Source of the DNA: Chrysopilus asiliformis
Lineage: Eukaryota; Arthropoda; Insecta; Diptera; Rhagionidae
Length of the DNA: 64,000 nt
Direction: 5' to 3'
Assembly (NCBI GenBank): GCA_964034945.1
Contig: OZ035960.1
Span: forward strand, 21,687,487-21,751,486
Positions within the stretch are counted from its first letter, which is position 1. Every line of letters begins with the position of its first letter. The translations under genes and the position numbers were made by a program. Under the pieces are notes generated by a model. It was given only the letters and a program-made list of their open reading frames with translations, ran no database searches and had not been told where the DNA came from. Below are positions 1 to 12,244 of the stretch, in pieces.

Positions 1-1640
1 ACTTTAAAAGCACTTTCCGTTTCTATTTCCCATCCATATATAAACCAAAATTGTTTCCCACGTAATTTGCATTTTTTGCGATCATATTATTGCCTTATTT
101 AATCGTCAAAAGCTGCCAAATTGGTGATTTTCTGAGCCATATCCAATATTTTTATTGATAAAACGAAATAAACGATCATGGGTTATCTTGGCCTGGTCGC
201 AGAATCTGGTATTCCGATTACTGAAGGGCTCAAACGGAATAAATTATAAATCAGGGCCGTATCGATTTAAACACATTCGAAATGCAAAAAACTTTTCTCA
301 GATCACAAACGAAAAAACAAATCACAAAAAAGAAGTTAAATCCATCAAATTCACGTAGTATAGATAGCTGTTTGACGGTTGATGTTTTTTTTTTATTCAG
401 CTAAACGGGCTTTTTGAACTACATCCCAAGCTTTGAAATCAGCCTACAAATGGCTTGTTCAAAATTATTTGGTGTGCCTGCGTTTTTTTTTTGCAGAGAT
501 ATTTGGCCATGTGTGTTTGTTGGATTATATTTTTAAATTTAAAATACCCACAACCTGTCAAATTGTACCTTGTCGATGCGATGCGTTGAGTGGATTTCAT
601 TTTCGCGTGCAGATGACCACTGAAAATTTGCTGTGATGATATTTCTACGGTTTCTATGTAAAATCTTAGACTCAGGTGTCGTCGCATTCTCGTATGGCAA
701 CTCACCGTAGCTCAAAATTTCTATTTCTAAGTTCAAAACTCATCTCACGAGGTGATCGTGATTGCGATCGTTTTGATAGCGCGATCCAATTTTAATTTGT
801 TCTTTTGATTTAGCAGCAGTTACTATGAATCCGGTTAATTAGTAGCAGTTTTATAAAACCACGAGTTTTTTTTTCAAATAATTCTTTGCTGGATTCATTC
901 AACTTGTTTTGTGTTATTTGTGGTCTGTTGAAATTCAAATTATGTAATTTTGCATCGACGGCTTCTTTAGGGGTTTTATGAAGGAATTTCCAATAGTAGA
1001 AAATGCTTCCGCTATTTTTGTTATCAGAATAAAAAAAACTTGTGATTATTCTCGATTAATTCTGAATAAAGTCAAAAAATTAATCTCACAAAATAATTGA
1101 AGATTCTACGTAATTTAATTTTAAGATTCTTGTGATAGAAGTTTGTTTTCAGAAAATTAATTAAACTTCGTGATAAGAAATTCACCAAGTTATTCAAAGA
1201 AATGTTATAAAAAAAAGTGAAAAAATGTAAAAATGAGATTATGGATTTTTTTTAAATGTGGGATCTATCAAATTATAAGTAATTCATTGCGATTTTGTGG
1301 CAATTTTCAGTGGCGTTTCTACAAATTTTCGGCCCCGAATACAAAGTGGTGGTAGGCCTGTGGATTTAAAGCCCTTGTTTTTCGACGATCCAAGATTTTT
1401 TTTAGAAGACCTTTCATTAAGGGAAGGAGGTGTGGGCGTGGTTGATGATATCCACAACACTCTCCTCTTCCCTTTATAAATCGAACACCAAATAAAAGAA
1501 GGATAAAAAACTAACCGCACAGGTTTTCTTTAAAAATTTCTAAAAATATCAGTTGTGGTCAACACAAAACTTTCTTCTACAAAATCTACGACCCTGCGCA
1601 ATTTACGCTAGAGCCCTGTCGTGTTGTCAACCTAAGACGA
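1..1640. other. No gene recognised
   Basis: AT-rich sequence with only short, unrecognisable open frames. Nothing resembling a conserved exon, RNA gene or complete transposon was seen. Confidence 0.5.
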
Positions 1641-2450
1641 CCTCCCAATAAATTCTTGGTTTATTCAAAAATATCAAAAACGTACAAAATTTGAGATAAC
1701 TTGAGAACTGTAAAAGATATCAGTTTACGGTAAATGGCAAAAATGTAGAAAATGTTAACATCTTTAATTATTCTTTTAACTGATTTGTCGAAAAACCGTT
1801 AGTTTGCAAATTATTCGCAAAAATATGATTTTTACATATTAATGAAAATATCTCAATAACGGTAAAAGATAACGGATAACGGTAAGAAACAAAATTGTGC
1901 AGAATGCCATTCTCATTAATTCACTTCATACATTCAGTCAGCAAAAACCCGTTAGTTTTCGAGATAATCGCGCAAAACTGTTTTTTTTTTTGAAATAACG
2001 GTTTATCTCGATAACAGGTGGAGATATCGAATTATAGCTAAAAACAAAAGTGTGGGAAATTTTATTTTCTCCAAGTTTTGTCATACTTAAGGCCACTAAA
2101 AAACGCGTAGTTTGGGAGTAAATCGAGAAAAACGAAATTGCGATTTTTGAAAAACCGCCATTTTGGATACTTCCGGTTAACGGATTTCCACCAAAAGTTG
2201 ATAGGATCGTCCCATTTCAGGACCCAACATGCCTATAAAATTTCATGGCGCTAGCTCTATTAGTTTTTGAGAAATCTTGTACACAGACTGACAGACTGAC
2301 AGACAGACTGACAGACAGAAAGACATTTTTTAAATATGACTCCAATCGACTCAGGAGTGATCGGGAAATGTTTTTTAGGCAAAATTAAGAGGTCGAACTT
2401 TTTCCTGGATACAATACTTTATTATACTCCGTAGAAGAAAGTAAAAACAG
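1641..2450 (+). repeat. Interspersed repeat, family C, copy 1
   Basis: Shares long blocks with 63360-63905: the stretch around CCGCCATTTTGG, the 'CTCAGGAGTGATCGGGAAATG' type segment, a short GACAGACTGACAG microsatellite at about 2284-2322, and an end reading ACAATACTTTATTATACTCC. A reverse-oriented relative lies at about 7850-8330. No coding capacity or terminal inverted repeat was found, so the class is unknown. Confidence 0.7.
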
Positions 2451-2479
2451 AAAGAAGACTTCCAGAAAATAACATTTGT

Positions 2480-3140
2480 GATCAACACAGAACTGCAATA
2501 TTTAATGCCGGAAAAATAATGTAAAAAATACAATTTTACAATACAATTTTTTTTAAATATCTCGAGAACCGTTAAAGATACCTAAAAACCGTTAAAAGAA
2601 AAAAAAAATGCAGGAAATTCTATTTTTTTGAGTTTGAAAATATGCATTTTATTTCAAAAGCGCATAGTTTCCGAAAAATTTTCAAACAACTTAATTTTTT
2701 CGAATATTTTGAAAACCGTTAGAGATACGGAAAACCTGTAAAGCAAAATAGTAGAAAATTTTATTTCCTTTAAATTTTGTTAAATCATTTTCCCCCAAAA
2801 GTGCATAAGTTTCGAGAAATCTTCGAAAAACTGTATCTAAAAGAATTATGGGAGATACTCGTTATAGGTAACGGTACATTTCCAATAGTTGATAGAAAAC
2901 TATGATTTTTGTAAAGCCCATTTACAAAAAAATTCAAGTCGCTAGCTTAACGCGTTCTCGAGACATTTAAGATTATTGTAAAACGGAAAGATCAACAGAG
3001 CAGATGCACGAACATCCTTATAATTTTGCCTGAAACGGATTTCGCACTGATCAGAAAATTTCTATCTGCGCACGTTCTCGAGTTGATCTCCTTCATGAAT
3101 ACAATACTTTCCCCTCTATAGCAGAGGAAATTAAAAAAAA
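2480..3140 (+). repeat. Diverged family C-like repeat
   Basis: Carries the repeated 'ctcgagaaccgttaaagata'-like phrases and ends in ATGAATACAATACTTTCCCC next to GCAGAGGAAA. The same end occurs reversed at about 43527-43560, so this is a second subfamily of family C. Confidence 0.55.
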
Positions 3141-3149
3141 AACATAACA

Positions 3150-3332
3150 AAAGCTATAATTAGACAGACGGACAGACAGACGGACAGACGGACGGACATG
3201 CAGAAATTAATTATTTTTATCATTCTAAACACACTGGTGTAATTCATTTTTATGTGTGATGACGGGATCTTGGCGTTACAAACGGTAAGGCAAAGTTAAT
3301 ATACCCTTTGGTTTCACCATACGGGTATAAAA
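3150..3332 (+). repeat. Family A repeat, 3' end fragment
   Basis: Begins with a GACAGACGGACGG microsatellite and continues through ACACACTGGTGTAATTC, GGCGTTACAAACGGTAAGGC and the terminal CACCATACGGGTAT. It matches the 3' part of the fuller copy at 5036-5608. Confidence 0.75.
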
Positions 3333-4802
3333 ACAAGTGGAATTAGGCTTCCATTTGGCTTCCTGAAATTGGGCTACCTAAGAAATTTTCACCTCTCTTG
3401 TCCGCACTGTTGGTTTTACGTGGGTGCAAACCACTGATGAATTTGTGAGGTCTTTTTTGAACCTAGCAACAGCAGGAGCCGTGATAGCAGTATAGAGTAA
3501 TGTCAAACATTACCCATTTCGGTAACCCCAGTTGAGTGAACCTTAAATTGTTCAGTTACACGGGTTGGCATTTTTGCGGGCCTTGTTAAATAATACTTTT
3601 AAATTTGTAATAAACACTTGCCAATCATTTTAAATTTCTCTGAAACCTTTCAGAATATCTTTCAAAAATGATGATCTTTCCGTAGATGATGAAATTTTAT
3701 TTTTATTCACACTTCATAAATTGTTTTTAATGATTCCTAATTTTTTTACAACTCTATTATTTGCAACACTTTCATTCTATAACTGTGACAACTGCCATTT
3801 AAATTATACAAATTTGCACTTAGGGAAATCATTTTACGTATCATTAAATGACTATTTAAGTATTTCAGAAGGAATTCCATTGATACACAAAAGTCATCTT
3901 GCACCATGATACTAGGATATACTTAAATGATTAATAATTTTCTCATAAAAATTTTATGCTCAATTTAACGGAATGTGATGAAATTTAGTAAATTTAATTT
4001 TGCGGCTTTTATTTACAAATTACAATGCTATACAGTCTTCTATTGTAAGGTTAAAATGCGTCTCATCGACATTTACTGCTTGAATATTTTAAGCCTTAGT
4101 ATGACGAATCCATTAATTAAAATGTTATTTTATAGCGATTATGCAACAAAAGTATGCGAACCGCAACGTAAAAATGACTTTAAAGACGACTTTTACCTTC
4201 TTCGAATCTGAGAAAAGATTTTCTAATTGAAAAATTTCCGCTTCTTCCGAATGAATTAAATCCAGTTCAGCATTATTGTCCGCCTTCTCTTTACATATTC
4301 TAAGAATTACCAGTGATTACTTCCAGAGTTAGACCTTAACCGCCGATTTCATTTCATTACTTTGATACCTACGTATATTTTATGCTTGTCAGAAAGGAGG
4401 TGGGTTTCATTTGTGGCCAATGACAAAAATAAATGAGCAGACATCTATTCTAAATTGTAAAACGTACTTTGTTCTTATCCCACATGTTTTTGTGTCATTC
4501 GCGAGGAACACTCTTCCAGATTTGTCCATTTTTGGAAATTTCCAGAGAAATTTTGCATCTTGAAATTATGGACGTAAAATTCTCTGAAAGAACATTGTTT
4601 TGTTTCAAATATTAAGCGTACAGACTTTATATTTAGATAAAAAATTCTTATTATTTATTTTTTGAGATGTAAGCAAAGGAAATTGCCCAAATTTGTATCG
4701 AGCTTGGTCTAGGTGACGGGTCCGAATGGACGAATATATACAATTTCTGTATAAACATGCAATAAAATTCCCGGAAAAAATATGTCGCAAGAAAAATTCT
4801 GG
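3333..4802. other. No gene recognised
   Basis: AT-rich, with short open frames of low complexity only. No recognisable exon, RNA gene or repeat end was seen. Confidence 0.45.
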
Positions 4803-4864
4803 AAAATCCATGGAAATATTGTCCATAGAGAAATTGTCCATGGAGATATTGTCCATGGAGATAT
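4803..4864 (+). repeat. Small minisatellite, unit about 15 bp
   Basis: Four imperfect head-to-tail copies of a unit reading roughly ATTGTCCATGGAGAT. The open frames across it on the minus strand (repeated MDN-S/F motifs) are products of the repeat, not a gene. Confidence 0.75.
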
Positions 4865-5035
4865 GGTAAATTCAATTATATTAGATACAAAATTCTAATC
4901 TCTAACAGTTTTGGAGCTAGAAACCCAACATTTGATGGCCTTGTTTAGGAGGGAGACCCCAATAACTTTAAAGTCTCCTGATTTAAGGACTTTTGCACCC
5001 TCAGTGACGCCACTGTTCTTAATTTATTTAAAAAA

Positions 5036-5608
5036 CATAACAAAAGCTATAATTGCCAATCTGGCAGTTATTGAAAACCGGTATGGTGATATTCGTATCA
5101 AAATTCGAACAGTTGTACCAAAATTCCACTTTGAAGTCAAACTTTCCATTAAGATTTTTTAAAATTTATTCCAATCGGATTTTGTTGTATGGGAATTTTA
5201 TGTAGAATCATATAACTTTTGTTCTTGCACTTTTTTGATAAGATGCACCGTATTCGCAAAAAACATTCTCGTTCGTATGGGGGGTACCCCCCCTAATGGT
5301 CCATTTTTGTCCATTAACGAACTTTTACGAAAAACGAAAAAATTTCAAGTCTCTAGCTCAATCCGTGCGCCCGCAATCCGCGTCACAGACGGACGGACGG
5401 ACGGACGGACAGACGGACGGACAGACGGACGGACGGACAGACGGACGGACGGACAGACGGACGGACGGACAGACGGCCGGACGGACATGCAAAATTCAAT
5501 TTTTTTACCATTCTAAACACACTGGTATAATTCATTTTTGTGTGTGATGACGGGATCTTGGCGTTACAAACCGTAAGGCAAATTTAATATACCCTTTGGT
5601 CTCACCAA
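5036..5608 (+). repeat. Family A repeat, near full length
   Basis: Starts at CATAACAAAAGCTATAATTG and runs through a GGGGGGTACCCCCC palindrome, the phrase TTTCAAGTCTCTAGCTCAAT, a long microsatellite and the tail ending in CTTTGGTCTCACCA. Other copies are at 10624-11076 (+) and inside 11079-11754 (-). It has no believable coding frame; the short open frames ending in runs of DGRT come from the microsatellite. It may be a non-autonomous transposon, of undetermined class. Confidence 0.75.
5386..5487 (+). repeat. (GACG/GACA)n microsatellite
   Basis: About 100 bp of uninterrupted tetranucleotide repeat, a mix of GACG and GACA units, internal to the family A copy. Copies elsewhere have far fewer units, so the tract expands and contracts. 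Confidence 0.95.
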
Positions 5609-6910
5609 AATTTGGATGTTCTCGAATTTTCTGTCTAAAAAAATCTTCATGCCAATTGTTTTTTGAAAAATACCTCAAATACTGTTTAATGAATTAAGAA
5701 AAATCATTGCTGCATCAAATGCATTTTCATGGATACTAACTACCTTCAGTTTTTTGGCTGTCTTTTCAATCGACATTGAAGAATTGAATTGAATTGAAAT
5801 TTTATCGATAGGCAATAATCGTATCAGTAATGTCGCGAAAAAAAAACCTGAAATTCAAACTAACAGTCAAACGAAAAATTAAATTGAAAGTTTAATTCTT
5901 AAGAATAACACAATAGAATACGACGACTGCTACTGACTGGTTTCTGACATTCTTAGCACGTTTGATTTTTCGACGTTATAGTAGTTCAAAAACCCAAAAG
6001 CTTTAATTGTCATTCCAAGTATAATACATTTCACCTTGAAAATTCTAATATTTAGATCAATGACGTGAGATGACGCCGACGACATTGCTCACTTATTTAT
6101 ATATTGAAGTTGTGGTTTTCCTATAGTTTAATAGGAAATTTAATTTATCTTAATTTATCTTAATTTATCTTAACCCTTAGGGTATATTTAATAAGTGAAT
6201 GTTTCTAATTGATTGTCCACCACGTAATCATAAAGGCATTTATTTCGCTTGAAAACAAATTAAATCGCGCATTGATATGAAGATTTTTTTTCGTTCAAAT
6301 TACTTCCTTCTGGTAAATTTTGTCTGCTTCTGTGACTTTACTTTCGCATTACTTTTCACTGAGTCATACTATGATCGAATGTATCATTGAATGGATGACT
6401 ATTTCCATTTATAATGAGAGAATTTTTCCATGTTTGCTATTTTTCTTGAAGCCCTTCAGTTATTTAGCAGATATATAGCATGATTCGACATTTTCCATTT
6501 ATTTATGCCATTTAATAACCACAATGTCTGTCCGAGACGCCGGAATTCACGAATTTCGTTTGACTTTTAGTCAACTTGAAGATGTGGGAATTAGTTACAG
6601 TTTGGTATATCGAATTGGAATTTCAGTAGTTCCGGCGTTTAGCGAATCATTGCGGTAGGTGGGTGTACAAATGTTCTATTATTAGAAATTATTGAAATAA
6701 TCGTTAGACTATTAGTCATTTGTTTGATTACTATTATCGAATTAGATTTGTGTTTGTTTGTATTTTTATTTCACAGCTTAGATGCGAATTAATGTTGAAA
6801 TTGTTGTGTTTTTATAGAAAAACACATTTTTTTTTCACAAGAGTGATAAAAAAGATAATACAATTCTTAGAACCAATTTTTTAATTGATTTTTAAACTCT
6901 ATATGATATA
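5609..6910. other. No gene recognised; one short tandem repeat
   Basis: AT-rich, no recognisable exon. At about 6142-6174 a roughly 11-bp unit (TTAATTTATCT-like) is present three times. Confidence 0.45.
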
Positions 6911-7298
6911 CTAGCTTGCATACCCGTCGTTGCCGGGTTAAGCTTTTTGTCTAAGTTTTAGAATACGAAGAAAACCGGAAAGAACTTAAAAACTTTTTAA
7001 TGGGTCTATGTTGGGGCTGGACCCCCGACGAACAATTATGCCAAATTTCAGGCCAATCGGTTCAATAGTTTCCCCGCGAAAGAGTAACATATCGCAAAAA
7101 CTAAGTTTCGAAATCACTTTACCCCCTCCCCTTACTCCCCCACCCCTCGCGCTACTTTTCCGTATGCCTATGTTGGAACTAGAACTACCACAGACACTCA
7201 TGCCAAATTTCAAGTCAATCGGTTCAGCCGTTTTTGCGTAAAAGAGGAACAGACAGACAGACAGACATACACCAACTCATTTTTATATATTAGTATGG
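6911..7298 (-). mobile_element. Non-autonomous Helitron, copy 1
   Basis: On the minus strand the 3' end is the hairpin ACCCG-GCAACGA-CGGGT followed 7 bases later by CTAG, and the next base is T. The 5' end matches TCATACTAATATATAAAAAT in other copies, with the first base changed here (CC for TC). Between the ends lie one 163-bp-type module and a short GACA tract. No Rep or helicase coding sequence is present. Confidence 0.8.
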
Positions 7299-7490
7299 TT
7301 ATATAGAAGTATGTTAGATTTGTATCGCATCGAACCAATTATCCGGCACAAGAATGAACTATGACAAAAGTTTTTGATTTCCGTCTGCCCTTCCGTCTGT
7401 AGTTTCCCCGCGAAAGACCATAACATTCGAAAGGATTGAGCTAGAGACCTGAAATGTTGTATAGTTACGTTTCCCGTGAATGGCTACGCA
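7299..7490 (-). repeat. Family D repeat fragment
   Basis: Matches, in reverse, the 3' part of the fuller family D copy at 12245-12880: CGAAAGGATTGAGCTAGA, GATTTCCG, and a tail with GTTAGATTTGTA-like sequence. Adjacent to Helitron copy 1, as another family D fragment is adjacent to Helitron copy 3. Confidence 0.55.
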
Positions 7491-7703
7491 GAAATGGCTA
7501 GGCAGAAATGGCTAGGCAAGTTCGATGTCTGGAAAAAATGTCTTCAGATGTTCGGTCTCCTAAAAAGATTTATGAATTTTGAGTTGTGGAAAAATAATGT
7601 AATACAGATTTTAAGTTTTAGGGGCCCACAGAATTTTGTCGCGAAATTTCTACGTAGAGAAACAGCCCATATGTAATACAAGACATCGTCATATGGTCAC
7701 CAC

Positions 7704-8501
7704 TAGGGATGCCAACGATACCTCGATGTTTGCAAAACATCGAGGTATCGTTGAAAAATATCGAGTTTTAACCTCGATGTTGAACAGGCCGATATATCGA
7801 GGTATCGATGTTGTTATCCACGATGTTTGAACATTACTCTTCATAAAATTAGTAGAAAAACTAATTTTAGGACTAGAGGGAAGTTTTTAGATATATTTAA
7901 TATAGCCACTCTACTTAAAGATTTGTTTAAATTTCCTTTGGTATCAATTTTCGGTTTTATCTTTCTACAAGATTTCGCAAAAAATACCAGAGCTAGCCAT
8001 GAAATTTTACAGAGAAGTTTGGTCCTGATGTGGAAATCCGTTAACCGGAAGTAACCAAAACGGCGGCTTTTTAAAAACTATGCGGTTTTTTTGCGATTTA
8101 TTCCGAAACTAACCATTTTCCAGTAGTCTTATGTATTACAAAACTTGGAGACAATAAAATTTGCTACATTTATGTCTTTTACTAGAACTCCGTATCTCAA
8201 GCCGTTATGAAGATATGCCGGTATATCAAAAAAAATAGTTTTTTGCGAATATCTCGAAAACTAACGGGTTTTTGGTGGTTCAACGTATAAGAAGAATTAA
8301 AACCGTGTTAATTCTACCTGGGTGCACTCCATCCACAGTAGAGCATCCGTCAGATGGCTAATTAAATTTAACTTTTTCAAAACATCGCAAAAACATCGAG
8401 GTATCGATATTTTCAGGACGATGTTTTCTGACATCGATGTCGCCTTAAAAAAAACATCGATTTTCGATATATCGAGGTTTTATGAACGATGTTGCATCCC
8501 T
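7704..8501. mobile_element. hAT-like non-autonomous element rich in ATCGATGTT motifs
   Basis: Ends are TAGGGATGC on the left and GCATCCCT on the right, with an imperfect 8-bp flank pair (GTCACCAC at 7696-7703; ATCGCCAC at 8502-8509). Both subterminal regions are packed with CATCGAGGTATCG and TATATCGAGG motifs on both strands. The centre (about 7850-8330) is a reverse-oriented family C repeat, so it was probably interrupted. No transposase frame. Confidence 0.6.
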
Positions 8502-8509
8502 ATCGCCAC

Positions 8510-9438
8510 AGCCTCCAAGTCACGATATAGGCGCTAACTTTAGGCGCAAAGACCACTTAAGACCTTCTCGTGTTACTTGGGAGTTGTGTGATATTTGTAT
8601 TTTAGATATTCTTATTTTTACCAGTTTAATTGATCATCCGTTTTCAAGGAAATTCGTGTGCGTAAACGTATTCAAATTCTTTCAAAAAATTTCCTTTACT
8701 GACCAAAAATAGTTTTCTAAAAAAAAAAACTGTAATCGGGCGTTTAAGTTTGATTCTCTTAGAAAACTAGAATTTGTATTCATATTTAAATAAGAAACTG
8801 ATACATTTCACATAATAGTAAACACGAAATGAAAAAAAAAATAACCATGACCCATATGTCATTCAGAGACCAAACATTAAGACTATTATTAATGTTATAA
8901 CCAAAAAAAAACCGCGAAAATTTTACATGATTGTATAAAAACGTACCAAAAAAATATTACGAAATTCAGTCTACCGATTTGAGCTTTTTTTGGTTACAAA
9001 AGATACGAAAATGTTCACGTTTGTCTCAGCACGCCGATGATTTTACCTCCGATGAAAATGAATATCGAATAGAAATTTAGTGGATATCGTCATTAGCATG
9101 CAGCAGAAGCAATAAAAGAAATAAAGAAAAACAAAAACTCATTTTTAAACTGATTTCGATCAAAATGATAAAGTCTGCATTAAAATAACTGCAGCAAATG
9201 TTTTTTTTTCTTTCAGAAACGTTTAAAAAGTGTGTCGCAATATTGAAAACTTTGGGAAAATACTCATCTTTGTTGTGGCGTTTTTCTGAATCAAATCGAT
9301 TTTGAGTGTATTGGATAAATAAGCGTTTTTTCAGGAAAAAACATGCTTTACTTAACTGAATGAAATTTCAACATACTTTAATGTTATTTGGCTCACATTT
9401 TTACAAAATTTTTAAAATCGGTAGATTGACTAATCCCA
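8510..9438. other. No gene recognised
   Basis: AT-rich, poly-A/T-rich tracts and short frames only. Nothing further seen. Confidence 0.45.
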
Positions 9439-9543
9439 CATGGCTACTTTAGCTGCGCAGCATGAAGAAAAACTGTCAAAAACACTGCAACGGCGGCACA
9501 AATTGATAGTTTTTATTTGTGCTGCGCAGCGAAAGTAGCCATG
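9439..9543. mobile_element. Short MITE with 24-bp inverted ends
   Basis: Ends pair as CATGGCTACTTT...AAAGTAGCCATG with GCTGCGCAGCA inside each arm (one mismatch). About 105 bp in all, with a short unpaired centre. Target duplication not resolved. Confidence 0.7.
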
Positions 9544-10623
9544 TCTGATCCAGCCATTGTGAATATTTTTGAAAATTAACGATAACCCAAAGTTATAAAT
9601 TTTAGAATTTCCTAATCAAATTTCCTTTAAAAAATTAAGAAAAATGTGTAAATTTTTCTGTTCTTTGTTTTAGAAACTGAAATCTAAAATGTCTACTTAC
9701 ATTTCAAGGACAAAAAAAAATCACTCAAACTTATTGTCGATTCCGTTTAAAATTTAAAAGTCGACACGTGCTGATGTAGGTTGGTTAATTTTTATACTAA
9801 TTAATTAATATCCATATCAAATGCTAAGAGAATGATTGCGACAATTGCATTACATTCGATCGTGTCTACTTTCTCATTTTATGGCCGGTGGTCGTGACAA
9901 ATTCGGCATTGAATTTTTTGTTTCGATCTTAAGATCAGTTACATAAAAATATCTTGTGTAGTCTACTTTTATTGTAATTAACAATTTTTATCACTTGAGC
10001 TTAACTAACCATCAAACATGATATTTTAATAGTTGGTAATATTTAACGTCATTTCGCAACTTATGTTGATCTTTACTCATCTCTAATCTACAAGAGCTCA
10101 TTCGATAAAACCAAACACTATCCCATATGTTTTGGTTTTATGTTTCTATGTGGTAATGATGCATCATCGAATGGTGTGTGAGTTTGATGTAATGGATGGA
10201 AGATGATGATGATGTTTGCGATGACATAGAATTTTAGTAACACTGGCCCATCAAAAATTGTGTTTGATCTTCGATCAATTCGGAATGCAAAATATTGAAA
10301 ATGGAATAGAGACGTCACCCGCTATGCACATTGTTGACTTCACTCGGTCTTCGTTGTTTTTGTTTTATTTTCTATATATTTATTAACATATGAAGAGTAG
10401 CCGTTAATGGCTTGATCTGCTCTATAAACATTTCAAATAATTTTGATCACATCTATAAATATTTCAAATAATTAAGTGTATATCGGATTGACAACTTTTT
10501 TAAAAATATAATTTTTGAAATTATTTTTTTAAAGGGAAATTCCTACAAATGATAATTTCATTTTATGAAATAAGAATGATGGTTTGAATAGAGGTTTTAA
10601 TCATATCATCATACTAATATATA
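9544..10623. other. No gene recognised
   Basis: AT-rich, no exon-like frame. A GATGATGATGAT tract occurs near 10200. Confidence 0.45.
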
Positions 10624-11076
10624 AACATAACAAAAGCTATAATTGCCAATCTGGCAATCATTGGAGACCCGTATGGTGATATTCGTATCAAAATTCGAAC
10701 AGTTATACCAAAATTCCACTTTGAAGTCAAACTTTCCAATAAGATTTTTTAAAATTTATTCCAATCGGATTTTAATGTATGGGAGTTTTATGTAGAATCA
10801 TATCCTAAATAACTTTTGTTCTTGCACTTTTTTGATAAGATGTACCGTTTTTGAGATATTCACAAAAAACGATTTCGTTCGTATGGGGGGTACCCCCCCT
10901 AATGGTCCATTTTTGCCCGTTAACGAACTTAGCCTCGCATTTTACGAAAAACGGATCTGTGCAAAATTTCAAGTCTGTAGCTCAATCCGTGCGCCCGCAA
11001 TCCGCGCCACAGACAGACGGACAGACGGACAGACGGACAGACAGACGGACGGACATGCAGAAATTAATTATTTTTA
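10624..11076 (+). repeat. Family A repeat, 3' truncated
   Basis: Same sequence as 5036-5608 from CATAACAAAAGCTATAATTG through the GACAGACGG tract; it stops where the long-TIR element at 11079 begins. Confidence 0.75.
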
Positions 11077-11078
11077 TA

Positions 11079-11754
11079 CCCGTATGGTGAAACCAAAGGG
11101 TATATTAGATTTGCCTTACCGTTTGTAACGCCAAGATCCCGTCATCACACAAAAAAATGAATTACACCATTGTGTTTAGAATGATAAAAAAAGTTGAATT
11201 TAGCATGTCCGTCCGTCCGTCCGTCCGTCCGTCCGTCCGTCTGTCTGTCTGTCTGTCTGTCTGTGGCGCGGATTGCGGGCGCACGGATTGAGCTAGAGAC
11301 TTGAAATTTTGCGCAGATCCGTTTTTCGTAAAATGCGAGGCTAAGTTCGTTAATGGGCAAAAATGGACCATTAGGGGGGGTACCCCCCATACGAACGAAA
11401 ACTTTTTTTCTGAATATCTCAAAAACGGTGAATTTTATCAAAAAAGTCCAAGAACAAAAGTTATTTAGGATATGATTCTACATAAAACTCCCATACATGA
11501 AAATCCGATTGGAACAAATTTAAAAAAATCTTATTGGAAAATTTGACTTCAAAGTGGAATTTTGATACAACTGTTCGCTGTTCACTTAAATCACCATACG
11601 GGTTTTCAATAATTGCCAGATTGGCAATTATAGCTTTTGTTATGTTTATGATTCTAAACACACTGGTGTAATTCATTTTTTTATGCGATCACGGGATATT
11701 GGCGTTACAAACGGTAAGGCAAAGTTAATATACCCTTTGGTTTCACCATACGGG
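11079..11754. mobile_element. TA-flanked element with about 110-bp inverted ends; contains reversed family A
   Basis: Begins CCCGTATGGTGAAACC and ends with its reverse complement; the two arms pair for roughly 110 bp (through the GGCGTTACAAACGG and ACACCAnTGTGTTTAGAAT blocks) with scattered mismatches. TA bases flank both sides. The centre is a minus-strand family A copy with a long microsatellite (about 11207-11263). This suggests that the family A 3' end is one arm of a terminal-inverted-repeat element. No transposase. Confidence 0.65.
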
Positions 11755-12244
11755 TATAAAAATGAGTTGGTGTCTGTCTGTCTGTCTGTCTGTCTGTTCT
11801 TCTTTCACACAAAACCGCTGAACCGATTGACTTGAAATTTGGCATGAGTGTCTGTGGTAGTTCTGGTTCCAACATAGGCATACGGAAAAGTACCGAGAGG
11901 AGTGGGGGGAGTAAGGGGAGGGAGTAAAGTAATTTCGAAACTTTGTTTTTGCGCTATGTTACTCTTTCGCGGGGAAACTACTGAACCGATTGGCCTGAAA
12001 TTTGGCATAGATGTTCGTTGAGGGTCCAGCCCCAACATAGACCCATTAAAAAGTAGCCCGAGAGGTGGGGGAGTAAGGGGAGGGGGTAAAGTGGTCTCGA
12101 AACTTAGCTCTTCCTCTATGTTACCCTTTCGCGGGGAAACTACCGAGCCGATTGGCCTGAAGTTTAGCTCCAACATAGAACATCAAAAAAATAAAATAAA
12201 AATTTGAAAAAACTTAACCCGACAACGACGGGTATACAATCTAG
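11755..12244 (+). mobile_element. Non-autonomous Helitron, copy 2, 5' end altered
   Basis: Joins the preceding element at TATAAAAATGAGTTGG, so the first few bases of the usual 5' end are missing or shared. Contains the GTCT microsatellite, two modules of the 163-bp type, and a good 3' end: hairpin, then CTAG at 12241-12244 followed by T. Confidence 0.75.

Noticed and set aside
5235..5547. Frames ending in DGRTDGRT repeats (also at 10832-11441)
   Set aside because: Translated GACG/GACA microsatellite within family A.
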